From Dyella tabacisoli (lineage in GTDB: Bacteria; Pseudomonadota; Gammaproteobacteria; Xanthomonadales; Rhodanobacteraceae): DNA of 64,000 nucleotides. Location of the stretch: NCBI RefSeq assembly GCF_003350925.1, contig NZ_KZ857178.1, positions 169,681-233,680 of the forward strand, read 5' to 3'. A program made the position numbers and the translations under genes. This document shows positions 41,653-50,829 of the stretch, piece after piece. Numbering within the stretch: position 1 is the first letter of the stretch; every line of letters begins with the position of its first letter. The notes under the pieces are model-generated. The model made no database searches, was not told the origin of the DNA, and saw only the letters and a program-made list of their open reading frames with translations.

Positions 41653-43062
41653 ATGTCCGCTCAGAAAGTGCTCGACCTGATCCAGGAACACGAGGTCGAG
41701 TTTGTCGACCTGCGCTTCGCCGACATGCTCGGCAAGCACCATCACGTCACCTTCCCGTCGCACGCCATCGACGAGTCGACTTTTGAAGACGGCAAGATGT
41801 TCGATGGTTCCTCCATTGCCGGTTGGAAGGGCATCAACGAGTCGGACATGATTCTGCTGCCCGACCCGGCGACCGCGCATCTCGATCCGTTTAGCGCGCA
41901 CCCCCAGCTAATCCTGCATTGCGACGTGCTGGAGCCGAGCACGATGCAGGCTTACGGCCGCGATCCTCGCTCGATCGCCAAGCGCGGCGAAGCGTTTCTG
42001 AAATCCACCGGTATCGCCGATACCGCGTTCTTCGGCCCGGAGCCGGAGTTCTTTATTTTCGATTCGGTGCGCTGGCAGAACGACATGGGCCGGGTGTTCT
42101 ACGAGATCGGCTCCGAAGAAGCGGCATGGTCGTCGCGCTACAAGTACGACAACAACAATACGGGTCATCGTCCAGGCGTGAAGGGCGGTTACTTTCCGGT
42201 GAGCCCGGTCGATTCGCTCGGCGACCTGCGCGCTGATATGTGCAAGGTGCTGGAGTCGCTCGGCCAGAAGGTCGAAGTGCATCACCACGAAGTGGCCAAT
42301 GCCGGCCAGTGCGAAATCGGCGTGCGCTTCAACACCCTGGTGCAGAAGGCCGATGAGCTGATGACGATGAAATACGTCATCAAGAATGTCGCCCACCAGA
42401 ACGGCAAGACCGCCACCTTCATGCCCAAGCCGATCGTCGGCGACAACGGCAGCGGCATGCATGTGCACCAGTCGTTGAGCAAGGACGGCAACAACCTGTT
42501 CGCTGGCGATCTGTACGGCGGCCTGTCGCAGACCGCGCTGTGGTACATCGGCGGTATCTTCAAGCACGCCAAGGCGATCAATGCCTTCGCCAACTCCACC
42601 ACCAACAGCTACAAGCGTCTGGTGCCGGGTTACGAAGCGCCGGTGATGCTGGCCTACTCGGCACGCAATCGCTCGGCCAGTTGCCGCATTCCGTACGTGG
42701 CCAGCCCCAAGGGTCGCCGCATCGAGGTGCGCTTCCCCGATCCGATGCAGTCGGGCTACCTCACCTTTACCGCGCTGATGATGGCCGGTCTGGACGGCAT
42801 CATTAACAAGATCGACCCAGGTGCGCCGGCTGACAAAGATTTGTACGACCTGCCGCCGGAAGAAGAGAAAAACATCCCGCAGGTCTGCTCCAGCCTCGAC
42901 GCTGCGTTGGACGCGTTGGACAAGGACCGCGACTTCCTCAAGGCCGGCGGTGTGTTCACCGACGACTTCATCGACGCCTATATCGGCGTGAAGATGCAGG
43001 AAGTGACCCGCTACCGCGCCAGCACGCATCCGCTGGAATTCCAGATGTATTACGCGCTGTAA
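41653..43062 (+). CDS. glnA: Type I glutamine synthetase
   Basis: The 469-residue cytoplasmic enzyme makes glutamine from glutamate, ammonia and ATP. The length and motifs ([46 protein letters not shown]) are those of class GSI-beta. The adenylylation tyrosine is intact at residue 398 (LYDLPPEE), so activity is probably controlled by GlnE. Transcription should be sigma-54- and NtrC-dependent given the promoter elements at 41592-41607 and 41512-41526. No ntrBC genes follow within the window, unlike the enteric glnA operon. Confidence 0.97.
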   Translation: MSAQKVLDLIQEHEVEFVDLRFADMLGKHHHVTFPSHAIDESTFEDGKMFDGSSIAGWKGINESDMILLPDPATAHLDPFSAHPQLILHCDVLEPSTMQAYGRDPRSIAKRGEAFLKSTGIADTAFFGPEPEFFIFDSVRWQNDMGRVFYEIGSEEAAWSSRYKYDNNNTGHRPGVKGGYFPVSPVDSLGDLRADMCKVLESLGQKVEVHHHEVANAGQCEIGVRFNTLVQKADELMTMKYVIKNVAHQNGKTATFMPKPIVGDNGSGMHVHQSLSKDGNNLFAGDLYGGLSQTALWYIGGIFKHAKAINAFANSTTNSYKRLVPGYEAPVMLAYSARNRSASCRIPYVASPKGRRIEVRFPDPMQSGYLTFTALMMAGLDGIINKIDPGAPADKDLYDLPPEEEKNIPQVCSSLDAALDALDKDRDFLKAGGVFTDDFIDAYIGVKMQEVTRYRASTHPLEFQMYYAL

Positions 43063-43086
43063 TCGTCAGGGTTCAATGAAAGAAAG

Positions 43087-43110
43087 CAACGGGCGCTGCG
43101 GCGCCCGTTG
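43087..43110 (+). terminator. glnA terminator hairpin
   Basis: CAACGGGCGC (43087-43096), loop TGCG and its perfect complement (43101-43110) form a 10-bp GC-rich stem 25 bp after the glnA stop. The downstream sequence has only scattered Ts. Confidence 0.6.
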
Positions 43111-43145
43111 TCGTGTTGCGGCGGCGCGCCTAGACTTGGCGCGTC

Positions 43146-43973
43146 ATGACCGCCACTACGCTATTGCGCCGCGATTGCATGGCGGTAGTCGATTACCGCT
43201 GCAGCGCCGGACCCAAGGATATGCCGTTCGCCGAACAGCACGGCAGCCATTCCGTGTCTTATGTGCGTCGCGGCAGTTTTGGCTGCCAGAGCCGTGGCCG
43301 TTCGTTCGAGCTGGTCGCCGGTTCGGTGCTGGTCGGCCATCCTGGCGACGAATTCACCTGTACGCATGAGCATCACGGCGGCGGTGACGAATGCTTGTCC
43401 TTTCACCTGGCGCCGTCGCTGGTCGAAACCATGGGCGATCGCCGCAGCATCTGGCAAGTGGGCGCCTTGCCGCCGCTGGCCGAACTGATGGTGCAGGGCG
43501 AGCTGGCCCAGGCCGCCGCCGATGGCGTCAGCGATATCGGTGTGGATGAGGCGGGCATGATTTTCGCGGCTCGCTTTGTCGAGCTGGTGGGCGGGCAGGC
43601 GCGCAAGCCGTTAACGATGCGCCCCTACGATCGACGTCGAGCGGTGGAGGCCGCCATGTGGCTGGATGCGCATGCGGCGCAGTCGATCGACCTAGAACAG
43701 ACCGCCAGTGAGGCGGGTCTGAGCGCGTTCCATTTCCTGCGGCTGTTCACCAAGACGCTCGGCGTCACGCCGCATCAGTATCTGATCCGTTCGCGCCTGC
43801 GCCGGGCAGCGCGGCAATTGCTCGACGAATCGCGGCCGATCACCGAGATCGCCTATGACGTGGGCTTTGCCGATCTGTCCAACTTCGTACGCAGCTTTCA
43901 TCGTGCCGCCGGCATGTCGCCGCGACGATTCCGCCAGGCGGCACGCGGGCCGCGCTCAGGCCGCCTTGATTGA
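43146..43973 (+). CDS. AraC family transcriptional regulator
   Basis: The 275-residue protein has an N-terminal cupin-like sensing region ([43 protein letters not shown]) and a C-terminal pair of AraC helix-turn-helices ([37 protein letters not shown] and [32 protein letters not shown]). The target is unknown. Its 3' end overlaps the convergent gene at 43956-44501 by 18 bp, so the two may interfere transcriptionally. Confidence 0.88.
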   Translation: MTATTLLRRDCMAVVDYRCSAGPKDMPFAEQHGSHSVSYVRRGSFGCQSRGRSFELVAGSVLVGHPGDEFTCTHEHHGGGDECLSFHLAPSLVETMGDRRSIWQVGALPPLAELMVQGELAQAAADGVSDIGVDEAGMIFAARFVELVGGQARKPLTMRPYDRRRAVEAAMWLDAHAAQSIDLEQTASEAGLSAFHFLRLFTKTLGVTPHQYLIRSRLRRAARQLLDESRPITEIAYDVGFADLSNFVRSFHRAAGMSPRRFRQAARGPRSGRLD

Positions 43974-44501
43974 ATCGGACACTTGTCGGTGCAGCAGAAA
44001 TTCGCCGCGTAACTCCCAATGCAGGCCATCGTCCGTGGATTCGCGGCGGATCCAGTGGAACGAGTTCTCGGTAATCTCGGTAAACATCCACTGGCAGCGC
44101 GCGCCATCGGGCATGCGGTACTCCTGCACGATGTTGTCGCCGTCGGCGCGACCGGTCATGCGGTCATAGACTTGCCACACCGGGTCGGTCCAGATGATTT
44201 GCCACGTATCGCTGCCGGGGTCATAGACGCGCAACGTCGCGCCGTACATGATTTGCGGCTCGCCGGGTTGACGTTCGCTGCGTGACGGCGCGATCCAGAT
44301 GTCCTGTACCGCGCGTCCTTCCAGCGCCCAACCGAAATGCACCTCGGCACTGGTCTCGTGCCGAATATTCTGCGCATCGAAATAAATCAGGCGGCCGCTC
44401 CACGAGCCAACGAAGCGGCCGTACAGCCACATCGCTGCGGCTCGATCAGCCGCCGGGCCGTCAGCGTGCAGGGCACTTAGCATGGGAAAGGCGTTGAGCA
44501 T
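43956..44501 (-). CDS. Uncharacterised DUF1579-like protein
   Basis: The 181-residue product (from ATG 44501, with GGAGA 7 bp upstream) has a short N-terminal helix and then a predicted all-beta region rich in tryptophan ([58 protein letters not shown]). This resembles lipocalin-like DUF1579 proteins, which begin with a GxW-type motif, but identity is not certain. No signal peptide. It overlaps the convergent AraC gene by 18 bp at the 3' end, and the GST gene lies upstream on the same strand. Confidence 0.6.
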   Translation of the reverse strand: MLNAFPMLSALHADGPAADRAAAMWLYGRFVGSWSGRLIYFDAQNIRHETSAEVHFGWALEGRAVQDIWIAPSRSERQPGEPQIMYGATLRVYDPGSDTWQIIWTDPVWQVYDRMTGRADGDNIVQEYRMPDGARCQWMFTEITENSFHWIRRESTDDGLHWELRGEFLLHRQVSDSIKAA

Positions 44502-44574
44502 GGCGGTGTCTCCAAAAGTAGAGGCCATGCTGCGCTGACCAGACGGCAGCTACTTGGAGAAACTTGCGCTGGGT

Positions 44575-45210
44575 TCAGGCTTTCGCGCGTCGTGACTGCT
44601 CATCGCGATACATGGCCACCTCTTCGGCCACCGCTTGCGCCACGCTGGCTCGCTGCAACATCCGCTGGTAGTACGCGTGAACGGCCGGCCATTGCGCCAG
44701 ATCCACACCGCTATACGGCGCCCAATTCAGTACGGCGATCAGGTAGGCATCGGCGACGCTGAAGCGGTCGAGCAGGTAGTCGTGCGCCGCAAAATGGTTT
44801 TGCAGCAGGCCCAGGCGCAGCGGGATCTTTTCGCGCGCATAGCTTTTGGCACCCTCGGGCGCATGCGGATCGAGCAGCGGAACAAACGCTGCTTTGTGCA
44901 GCTCGGTGCTGATGAAACCCAGCCATTGCTGCAGAAGGGCGCGCTGCGGGCCTGCCGCTGGCGCCAGTTGTGCGTCGGGGAAGCTGTCGGCGAAATACGG
45001 CAGGATCGCCGTGTTCTCGGTCAGCAGCCAGCCCTCGTTCGTGCGCAGTACCGGCACCTGACCGATCGGATTGATCGCGAAAAAATCGCCGCCGTCATGT
45101 AATAGCTTCTGCTTGGTGTCGACCTGGGTGTAGTCAATCGACGCGCCGGCTTCGTAGGCACAGATTCGGGTGGCCAACGAGCAGGCCAGCGGGGCGAAAT
45201 ACAGCTTCAT
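44575..45210 (-). CDS. Glutathione S-transferase family protein (beta-like)
   Basis: The 211-residue protein has an N-terminal thioredoxin-like domain (MKLYFAPLACSLATRICAYEAG, with Cys10 at the beta-class position; INPIGQVPVLRT is the cis-Pro loop; LTENTAILPYFAD binds glutathione) and a C-terminal helical domain (LDRFSVADAYLIAVLNWA, the N-capping box). It likely conjugates or reduces electrophiles with glutathione. It is divergent from a TetR regulator, and their shared region carries paired operators over the GST promoter. AAGGAG precedes the ATG. Confidence 0.9.
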   Translation of the reverse strand: MKLYFAPLACSLATRICAYEAGASIDYTQVDTKQKLLHDGGDFFAINPIGQVPVLRTNEGWLLTENTAILPYFADSFPDAQLAPAAGPQRALLQQWLGFISTELHKAAFVPLLDPHAPEGAKSYAREKIPLRLGLLQNHFAAHDYLLDRFSVADAYLIAVLNWAPYSGVDLAQWPAVHAYYQRMLQRASVAQAVAEEVAMYRDEQSRRAKA

Positions 45211-45236
45211 GTCGTCGACTCCTTCATGGCTAATGT

Positions 45237-45299
45237 TTTTGTACTATATTGAACATAAATCAACGACGTCAATCTTTTTATACAATATGGTACAAAAAG
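45237..45299. promoter_or_regulatory. GST promoter and paired TetR operators
   Basis: TTTTGTACTATATTG (45237-45251) and CAATATGGTACAAAA (45283-45297) are inverted copies differing at one base. The first covers the GST -10 (TATAGT, 45248-45243, minus strand); its -35 TTGACG is at 45272-45267 with an 18-bp spacer. The second covers the regulator's start codon. Binding would repress both genes. Confidence 0.65.
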
Positions 45300-45955
45300 A
45301 AACCAAGAAGCCGCGCGGCCGGCCGCGCGCCTACGATCCCGATCAGGCGCTGACTGATGCCATGGGTACGTTCTGGCGTGCAGGTTATGCCGGCACGTCG
45401 CTGGACGATCTGAGCGAAGCGACCGGTATGAACCGGCCGAGTCTGTACAGTGCCTTTGGCGACAAGCACGGGCTGTATCTGCAAACGCTGGATCGCTATA
45501 TCGCCGAATCGATCGAGGCAATCGATGGTGCGCTGGCCGACGATGTGTCGTTGCCAAAAGCACTCATGCGGTTATACGACAGGGCACTTTCACTGTACTT
45601 GCCCGCCGATGCCGATGCGCGGGGTTGCTTTCTGATCGGTACAGCAGCCACTGAGGCAGTGGTGAATGCCGAGGTGCGCACGAAATTGGGTGAGGCGCTG
45701 CGGGCATTTGATTACGCCATCGAGGTGCGCCTGCGCTTGGCACGGACGCGCGGCGAGTTGGCAGCCGATGCCGACCCGGTGGTGCTGGCAAAGATCGCCT
45801 CGGCCGTATTGCACACATTGGCATTGCGTTCGCGCACGGGCGATACGCGTAAGTCATTGCGCGCCACCGCTATCGCCGGTGTGCAGTTGATCTGCGGCAC
45901 GGCAGCAGATACATCGAAGCGAGCAGCGAAACCGCGCGCAGCTTCCTCACGGTGA
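45287..45955 (+). CDS. TetR/AcrR family repressor of the GST gene
   Basis: The 222-residue protein has the TetR N-terminal helix-turn-helix (GRPRAYDPDQALTDAMGTFWRAGYAGTSLDDLSEATGMNRPSLYSAFGDKHGLYLQTL) and a helical C-terminal ligand domain with RGCFLIGTAATEAV, typical of the YcdC/AcuR-like branch. It is divergent from the GST gene and almost certainly regulates it. The ATG at 45287 lies inside one of the two inverted operator copies, with no ribosome site, so the mRNA may be leaderless or the start slightly different. Confidence 0.9.
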   Translation: MVQKETKKPRGRPRAYDPDQALTDAMGTFWRAGYAGTSLDDLSEATGMNRPSLYSAFGDKHGLYLQTLDRYIAESIEAIDGALADDVSLPKALMRLYDRALSLYLPADADARGCFLIGTAATEAVVNAEVRTKLGEALRAFDYAIEVRLRLARTRGELAADADPVVLAKIASAVLHTLALRSRTGDTRKSLRATAIAGVQLICGTAADTSKRAAKPRAASSR

Positions 45956-46028
45956 GCGCAAGATTCTCCAAGTGTATCTAGCTCTGGGTCGAACAGACTG
46001 ATCTCCCCCTCGTTCCAAGGAGATCATC

Positions 46029-46391
46029 GTGTTCGATCACATCGGTTTGAAAGTTCGCCATCTCGATGCCAGCGTGCGTTTCTATACGGCCATTACCGAA
46101 GCTTGCGGCTATGGCCTTTGTACAAGCGACAACAGCGGCGCGGGCTTCGGCCCTGCGGGCGAGCCTGTGCTGTGGCTGTACCCGGTGAAAGATGCCGCCG
46201 GCCCTGGGCTGCATATAGCGCTTCGGGCTAACGACCGGGCCGCGGTCGATCGTTTCCACGCTGCCGGTCTCGCCGCGGGTGGCCGCGATCACGGCAGCCC
46301 CGGCTTACGTGCCGACTACAGCCCCAGTTACTACGCTGCGTTTCTGCTCGACCCGGACGGCAATAACGTCGAGGCGGTGTGTATGAGCTGA
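46029..46391 (+). CDS. VOC family (glyoxalase-like) protein
   Basis: This 120-residue single-domain VOC protein starts at GTG 46029 with AAGGAG 6 bp upstream. Typical blocks are MFDHIGLKVRHLDASVRFYTAI, LHIALRANDRAAVDRFHAAGLAAGG and YYAAFLLDPDGNNVEAVCM. His4 and the glutamate in NNVEAVC are likely metal ligands. The substrate is unknown; homologues act on lactoylglutathione, aromatic diols or antibiotics. It follows the TetR gene by 73 bp and may be under the same control. Confidence 0.85.
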   Translation: MFDHIGLKVRHLDASVRFYTAITEACGYGLCTSDNSGAGFGPAGEPVLWLYPVKDAAGPGLHIALRANDRAAVDRFHAAGLAAGGRDHGSPGLRADYSPSYYAAFLLDPDGNNVEAVCMS

Positions 46392-46441
46392 TCGGCTGGG
46401 TCAGGCGCCGGTGGGTATGAGCGTCGCTCAGAACCGCCGGC

Positions 46442-46477
46442 TTGACGCTGTATAACAGCACTCATATATTTCCGGGA
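46442..46477 (+). promoter_or_regulatory. Leaderless promoter of the marR-type gene
   Basis: TTGACG (46442-46447), a 17-bp spacer and TATATT (46465-46470) form a near-consensus sigma-70 promoter. The ATG begins 7 bp after the -10, so transcription should start at the A of the start codon. Confidence 0.65.
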
Positions 46478-46971
46478 TGAAGGATTCCACTTCGTCTTTA
46501 GGCACCTTGCTGCGCCACCTGACCGAGCTATTGGATGGCGCGGTAGAAGACAGCTACCGGCAGGCAGGTCTGGATTACGGTCCGCGCTTTACGCCGGTGA
46601 TCCGCGCGCTGATCGCTTTAGGCCCCTCGTCGATCCGCGCCATTGCAGACCACGCCGGCATGACTCACTCCGCAGCCAGCCAGACGGTTGCGCAAATGAC
46701 CCTGCATAAATGGGTGAAGGGCGGACGGAGCGGTGATGGGCGCGAACGCATCATCTCCCTCACCGCAGGCGCGGGGCGCAAGGTCGCTCTACTCGAACGG
46801 TGCTGGGCGGCGACATATATCGCCGCGACAGAGCTTGAGCGCGATCTATCCGTGCCGCTGTCCCAGGTTTTGCACGAAGCGATCGAAGCACTCGAACGAC
46901 GCCCTTTTTCAGCTCGGCTGCAGTCTGCCAATGAGACATTGAAAAGGCGCGGAAAGGGCAGCGCGGCGTAA
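46477..46971 (+). CDS. MarR family transcriptional regulator
   Basis: The 164-residue protein has the MarR winged helix: TPVIRALIALGPSSIRAIADHAGMTHSAASQTVAQMTLHKWV, followed by the wing GRSGDGRERIISLTAGAG and C-terminal dimerisation helices. MarR proteins repress efflux, stress or catabolic genes and release DNA on ligand binding. The targets are unknown; the BNR lipoprotein and S41 peptidase downstream are candidates. The promoter predicts a leaderless transcript. Confidence 0.85.
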   Translation: MKDSTSSLGTLLRHLTELLDGAVEDSYRQAGLDYGPRFTPVIRALIALGPSSIRAIADHAGMTHSAASQTVAQMTLHKWVKGGRSGDGRERIISLTAGAGRKVALLERCWAATYIAATELERDLSVPLSQVLHEAIEALERRPFSARLQSANETLKRRGKGSAA

Positions 46972-47079
46972 GAGCCTGCTCAAGATCTCCCGTGCCTTTA
47001 GTTGGGTAGATCACATCTAACAGTGCTTATACTATTTTTGCCGTCGACTAATCGATCATGATCGTGGCGGTGAATTTCA

Positions 47080-48267
47080 ATGGTGCACGGGACAAAAGAA
47101 GTGCTGCGCCTTGCTTTGTTGGCGCTGGCTGCAGCGGTAATTACCGCATGCGCAACGCTGCCACAAGCGAACGATGACAAGGCGGCGCTGACGCCGGCCG
47201 TTGACGCGCATTGGCAGAAACTCCCCACCGAGCCCTATAAAGGCAAGCAGGACGACATTCAGTTCGTCGATCGCGACACCGGCTTCTACGTCAACGGCAA
47301 AGGCAATATCTGGCGCAGTCGCGACAGCGGTCGTAGCTGGCAACATGTGTTGCAACAGCCCGGCACGTATTTTCGCGCCCTCGGCATGATCGATCCCCAG
47401 CACGGGTTCGCCGGCAATATCGGTACGGACTATTTCCCCGGCGTCACCGATCCCACGCCGTTGTATGAAACCAACGATGGCGGTGATAGCTGGCACGCCG
47501 TAAAGAATCTGCCGGGACCGGCGATAAAAGGCATCTGCGCCATTGATGTGCAAAAAGTGCATTACATCGATGCCGGCAAGATCGCTACCCGCACAATGAT
47601 CCACGCCGCTGGACGCGTAGGCGGCCCGGCCTATCTGCTGCGCTCACTCGATGGCGGCAATAGCTGGATCAATATCGACATGAATCCGTGGGTGGCGATG
47701 ATTGTCGATGTGAGGTTCTTCGACGAAATGAATGGCATCGTGTTTGCCGGCAGCGACGCAAATGTCGAGCGCTCCCACGCGCTGATCGTGGCGACACACG
47801 ATGGCGGCAAAACCTGGCAGAAAGTCTACGAATCCAAACGCCCCAGCGAACTGAACTGGAAAGGCAGTTTCCCGACCCGGCAAATCGGTTACGCCACGAT
47901 CCAGAACGACAGCGAAGACAAAAACGAAACGCAGCGCTGGATAGCGAAAACCACCGATGGCGGCAAGACCTGGAAGGAGCTTCCGCTGGTCAATGATGCC
48001 AAGGTGCGGGAGTTTGGTATCGGCTTCGCCAATGCCGAGCTGGGTTGGGTCGGTACCAGCCAAGGCGGTTTTGAAACCCGCGACGGCGGTGCGCATTGGC
48101 AGCCGATTGAGTTTGGTCGCGTAGTGAACAAGATTCGCATCATGCCCGACAGCGATGGCCACTTCGTTGGGTACGCCATCGGTTCGGATGTCTATACGTT
48201 TACTTCGCCACTTGGATTGCCGGCGACGCCGGGCGATACGGCGCCGGTAAAGGTCGGCAAGCCGTAA
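47080..48267 (+). CDS. BNR/sialidase-like beta-propeller lipoprotein
   Basis: The 395-residue precursor has a lipoprotein signal (AVITAC, Cys24). The rest is a propeller with repeated BNR/Asp-box-like motifs: SRDSGRSWQHV, TNDGGDSWHAV, SLDGGNSWINI, THDGGKTWQKV, TTDGGKTWKEL and TRDGGAHWQPI, six in total. Such propellers occur in sialidase-like and YCF48/Hcf136-like proteins; without catalytic-pocket residues I would not assign glycosidase activity. An S41 peptidase gene follows 8 bp later, so the two exported proteins are co-expressed. Confidence 0.8.
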   Translation: MVHGTKEVLRLALLALAAAVITACATLPQANDDKAALTPAVDAHWQKLPTEPYKGKQDDIQFVDRDTGFYVNGKGNIWRSRDSGRSWQHVLQQPGTYFRALGMIDPQHGFAGNIGTDYFPGVTDPTPLYETNDGGDSWHAVKNLPGPAIKGICAIDVQKVHYIDAGKIATRTMIHAAGRVGGPAYLLRSLDGGNSWINIDMNPWVAMIVDVRFFDEMNGIVFAGSDANVERSHALIVATHDGGKTWQKVYESKRPSELNWKGSFPTRQIGYATIQNDSEDKNETQRWIAKTTDGGKTWKELPLVNDAKVREFGIGFANAELGWVGTSQGGFETRDGGAHWQPIEFGRVVNKIRIMPDSDGHFVGYAIGSDVYTFTSPLGLPATPGDTAPVKVGKP

Positions 48268-48275
48268 GCGCCGCT

Positions 48276-49307
48276 ATGAAACATGCCGCTATGAAACACA
48301 TCGTCCTGGCAATTTCATTGGCGCTCGGCTCGGGCTGTGCCGTTGCCGCCGATCTCGGCGCCGCGGCCATGACCGCGGGCAGCCAGCGCGAAGTCATCGA
48401 ACAAGCTGCCGAGATTATCCAGGCCCGCTACGTTGACCCGGCGGCGGGACGCAAACTCGCCGCCGAGATCCGCAGGGAGGCCAAGGCCGAGGCGTTCAAG
48501 CGCGATAGCGAGCCAGCGGCTTTCGCGCAGGCGTTGACCATGGAGCTGCGCAAGCTTTCCGGTGACGGACACTTTCGTATCAATTACAGCGCCGACCTGG
48601 TGCCGCCGCCCGATGCGCAGGCGGCCGATCAATACGAAGAAGACGACGATAGCTGGGCCGGCCCTGCGGTCAATTACGGTTTCGAAAGTGTGCGGCGCAT
48701 TGACGACAACATCGGCTATCTGGATCTGCGGGTGTTCGCGCCTACCCGCACGGCCGCCGATATGATGCAGTCCGCGATGACTTTGCTGGCACAGTCCAAG
48801 GTCTTGATTATCGACCTGCGCAACAACGGCGGCGGCGAAAGCGACATGGGGCTGCTGCTGGCGGCGTATCTGCTGGACAAGTCGGTAGAGATGAGTGCGA
48901 CCTATGATCGCCCGAGCAATCGACTCACCCGCGCCACCACGCCGGGTTGGGTGCCCGGTCGTCGATTCGGCGGTACGAAACCGGTCTTTGTACTGATCTC
49001 GCACAAGACCTTTTCCGCCGCGGAAGCTTTCGCGTACGACCTGCAGGCGATGAAGCGCGTTACCGTGGTGGGCGAGACCAGTGGCGGGGGTGCTCACCCG
49101 TATGAGCGCCGGCGCCTGACCGATCACTTTCTAATCAAGTTGCCGGAGATGCGTTCGATCAATCCGCTCACCGGTACCGACTGGCAGGGCGTGGGCGTGA
49201 AACCCGATGTGCCGACGCCGCCAGACCAGGCGTACGACAAAGCACTCGAACTGGCGCACGCAGCGCTGGCGAAGCATGCCAAGCCGGACGAAAAGCCCGC
49301 GCGCTGA
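48276..49307 (+). CDS. S41 family (C-terminal processing-like) peptidase, exported
   Basis: The 343-residue precursor has a signal peptide (HIVLAISLALGSGCAVAAD) and an IRBP/tricorn-core-like S41 domain: IGYLDLRVFAPTRTAADMM, VLIIDLRNNGGGESD and the catalytic TFSAAEAFAYDL (Ser247), then VGETSGGGAHPYERR. It lacks an evident PDZ domain, as in the interphotoreceptor-retinoid-binding-protein-like group. The start is ambiguous because GCCGCTATGAAACA is duplicated, giving ATG at 48276 or 48291; the second leaves a better signal peptide. Co-transcribed with the BNR lipoprotein. Confidence 0.85.
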   Translation: MKHAAMKHIVLAISLALGSGCAVAADLGAAAMTAGSQREVIEQAAEIIQARYVDPAAGRKLAAEIRREAKAEAFKRDSEPAAFAQALTMELRKLSGDGHFRINYSADLVPPPDAQAADQYEEDDDSWAGPAVNYGFESVRRIDDNIGYLDLRVFAPTRTAADMMQSAMTLLAQSKVLIIDLRNNGGGESDMGLLLAAYLLDKSVEMSATYDRPSNRLTRATTPGWVPGRRFGGTKPVFVLISHKTFSAAEAFAYDLQAMKRVTVVGETSGGGAHPYERRRLTDHFLIKLPEMRSINPLTGTDWQGVGVKPDVPTPPDQAYDKALELAHAALAKHAKPDEKPAR

Positions 49308-49435
49308 CCCTTTGCGGCTTGCCCCTCAAGTCAGTCGGGTCACAAGGTGACCTTGCGTGGCAACCACGCGCCGATGTTGGTCGGCATGCCGGCTGGCTGG
49401 ATAAGGCGTGACATCAATCACGTCCAAATACTCAC

Positions 49436-49451
49436 TGGCACAAACATTGCT
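49436..49451 (+). promoter_or_regulatory. Candidate sigma-54 promoter upstream of the MFS/AraC pair
   Basis: TGGCAC-N5-TTGCT is a perfect -24/-12 match and differs from the glnA promoter at one spacer base (AAACA against AAGCA). It lies 130 bp before the MFS start. No enhancer site was recognised nearby. Confidence 0.55.
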
Positions 49452-49581
49452 CGTTCCGTCAGTCCAGGCGAATTAACTTGGCGGGCCATCGTCACACTCG
49501 ATCCGGCCACCATCTTTAGATTCGACCATCTTTGATCCGAGGGGAAGGCCGCTGTCCGATTCTCGTTCGACCTCGGAAGGT

Positions 49582-50829
49582 GTGCCCGTCTCGCTCGTCA
49601 GCGTGCTTGCTCTGGGCCATTGCATGGCTTTCGCTGACCGCAATCTGCCCGCCGTAGCGGCGCCGTTGCTGAAGGCCAGCCTGGGTCTTTCGGACGCGCA
49701 ATTAGGTTTGCTCGACGGGCCGGCGTTTGCCCTGCTTTATGTCGTTGGCATGCTTGTGAGCTGGCCGTTGGCAAGTTCGGGACATCGCTTTCGCTTGCTG
49801 GCAGGTTGCGTTGCTACATGGATGCTGGGCATGGTGGCCTTCGCACTGGCGCCATCCTTCGATGTGCTGGTCGTTGCCCGAGCGTTGGTCGGGCTGGGGC
49901 AATCGGCCTTCGTGCCGCTGGCGTTGGGCTTGATCGTAGAGGGCTCGCCGCTGCCGTGGCGCGCCCGTTCGATGGCCGTATTCACGGCGGCTTCGGCGAT
50001 GGGACGCAGCCTGGCCCTGCTGATGGGCGGTGCGGTGCTGGCCTTGCTTAGCCGCTGGGTGCCCGCTTCGGGCCCTGCGCATTGGCGTCTGCTGTTTCTG
50101 ATTATGGCGGCGCCGAATCTTGTTCTCGTTGTCATGCTGTTGCGCCGCGTTGAGCAAGCGCCGGTGTTGCCGCGGCCCGCCGCGGTTTTCAAGCAGATGC
50201 TGGCCTCCTTTGGGCAGCAACCCGGTCTGATGTGCGCCTACTTTTGCGGCGCCGGGGCCAGCGTGCTGGTGGTACAGACTGTCGGTGCCTGGGCGCCGTC
50301 GGTGCTACATCGTGAGCAGGGGTTGGTGCCCGCCGCTGCGGCATTCGCCTTTGGCGCGGCGCTGTTGGTCGCAGCGCCACTCGGTCACTTGATTGCCGGC
50401 ACCCTGATCGACAAGCGCGGGAAAAGGGTGACGCCGATGACCATCGTGGCGGGCGCGCTGCTGCTTACCGTGCCCTTGCTCTGGGCGGTTCCGCGGGCCA
50501 CGTCGGCGGCGGCGGCATGTGGCCTGCTGGCACTCACCTCCCTGGTCGGCGGCACCGCTGCCGTAGCCGCGCTGACGGGGCTGCCGCTGATGCTGCTGAC
50601 GCCGTTGCGCGACGCCGGGCTGCGGTTGTTTTTGGTCTTTATCACTTTGCTGGGCGTGGCGCTGGGGCCGTTCATCGCCGGGGTGGTCAGTGACGGCATG
50701 GGTGTAAACAGTCGTGGCTTGTCCACCGCCTTGTATATGGTGTGCGCGGCGGCGGCGGTCTTTGGCATCGCGTCGGCGTTGTTGACGCGCACCGGCTGGC
50801 GCCGCGCCGTCGTAGAGGTTGTCGGGTGA
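49582..50829 (+). CDS. MFS transporter
   Basis: The 415-residue protein has about 12 hydrophobic helices and the major-facilitator opening VSLVSVLALGHCMAFADRNLPAVAAPLLKASLGLSDAQLGLLDG, where ADRN...P...LGLSDAQLGLL is characteristic of the ACS/sphingosine-like (spinster) branch. The substrate is unknown. The start is probably GTG 49582, though a CTG at 49552 has the better GAGGGGAAGG ribosome site and would add 10 residues. Its stop overlaps the GTG of the AraC gene, so transporter and regulator are co-translated, possibly from a sigma-54 promoter. Confidence 0.82.
   Translation: MPVSLVSVLALGHCMAFADRNLPAVAAPLLKASLGLSDAQLGLLDGPAFALLYVVGMLVSWPLASSGHRFRLLAGCVATWMLGMVAFALAPSFDVLVVARALVGLGQSAFVPLALGLIVEGSPLPWRARSMAVFTAASAMGRSLALLMGGAVLALLSRWVPASGPAHWRLLFLIMAAPNLVLVVMLLRRVEQAPVLPRPAAVFKQMLASFGQQPGLMCAYFCGAGASVLVVQTVGAWAPSVLHREQGLVPAAAAFAFGAALLVAAPLGHLIAGTLIDKRGKRVTPMTIVAGALLLTVPLLWAVPRATSAAAACGLLALTSLVGGTAAVAALTGLPLMLLTPLRDAGLRLFLVFITLLGVALGPFIAGVVSDGMGVNSRGLSTALYMVCAAAAVFGIASALLTRTGWRRAVVEVVG

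Noticed and set aside
41908-43029. 373-codon minus-strand frame opposite glnA
   Set aside because: Antisense shadow of a highly biased gene; the plus strand encodes an unmistakable glutamine synthetase.
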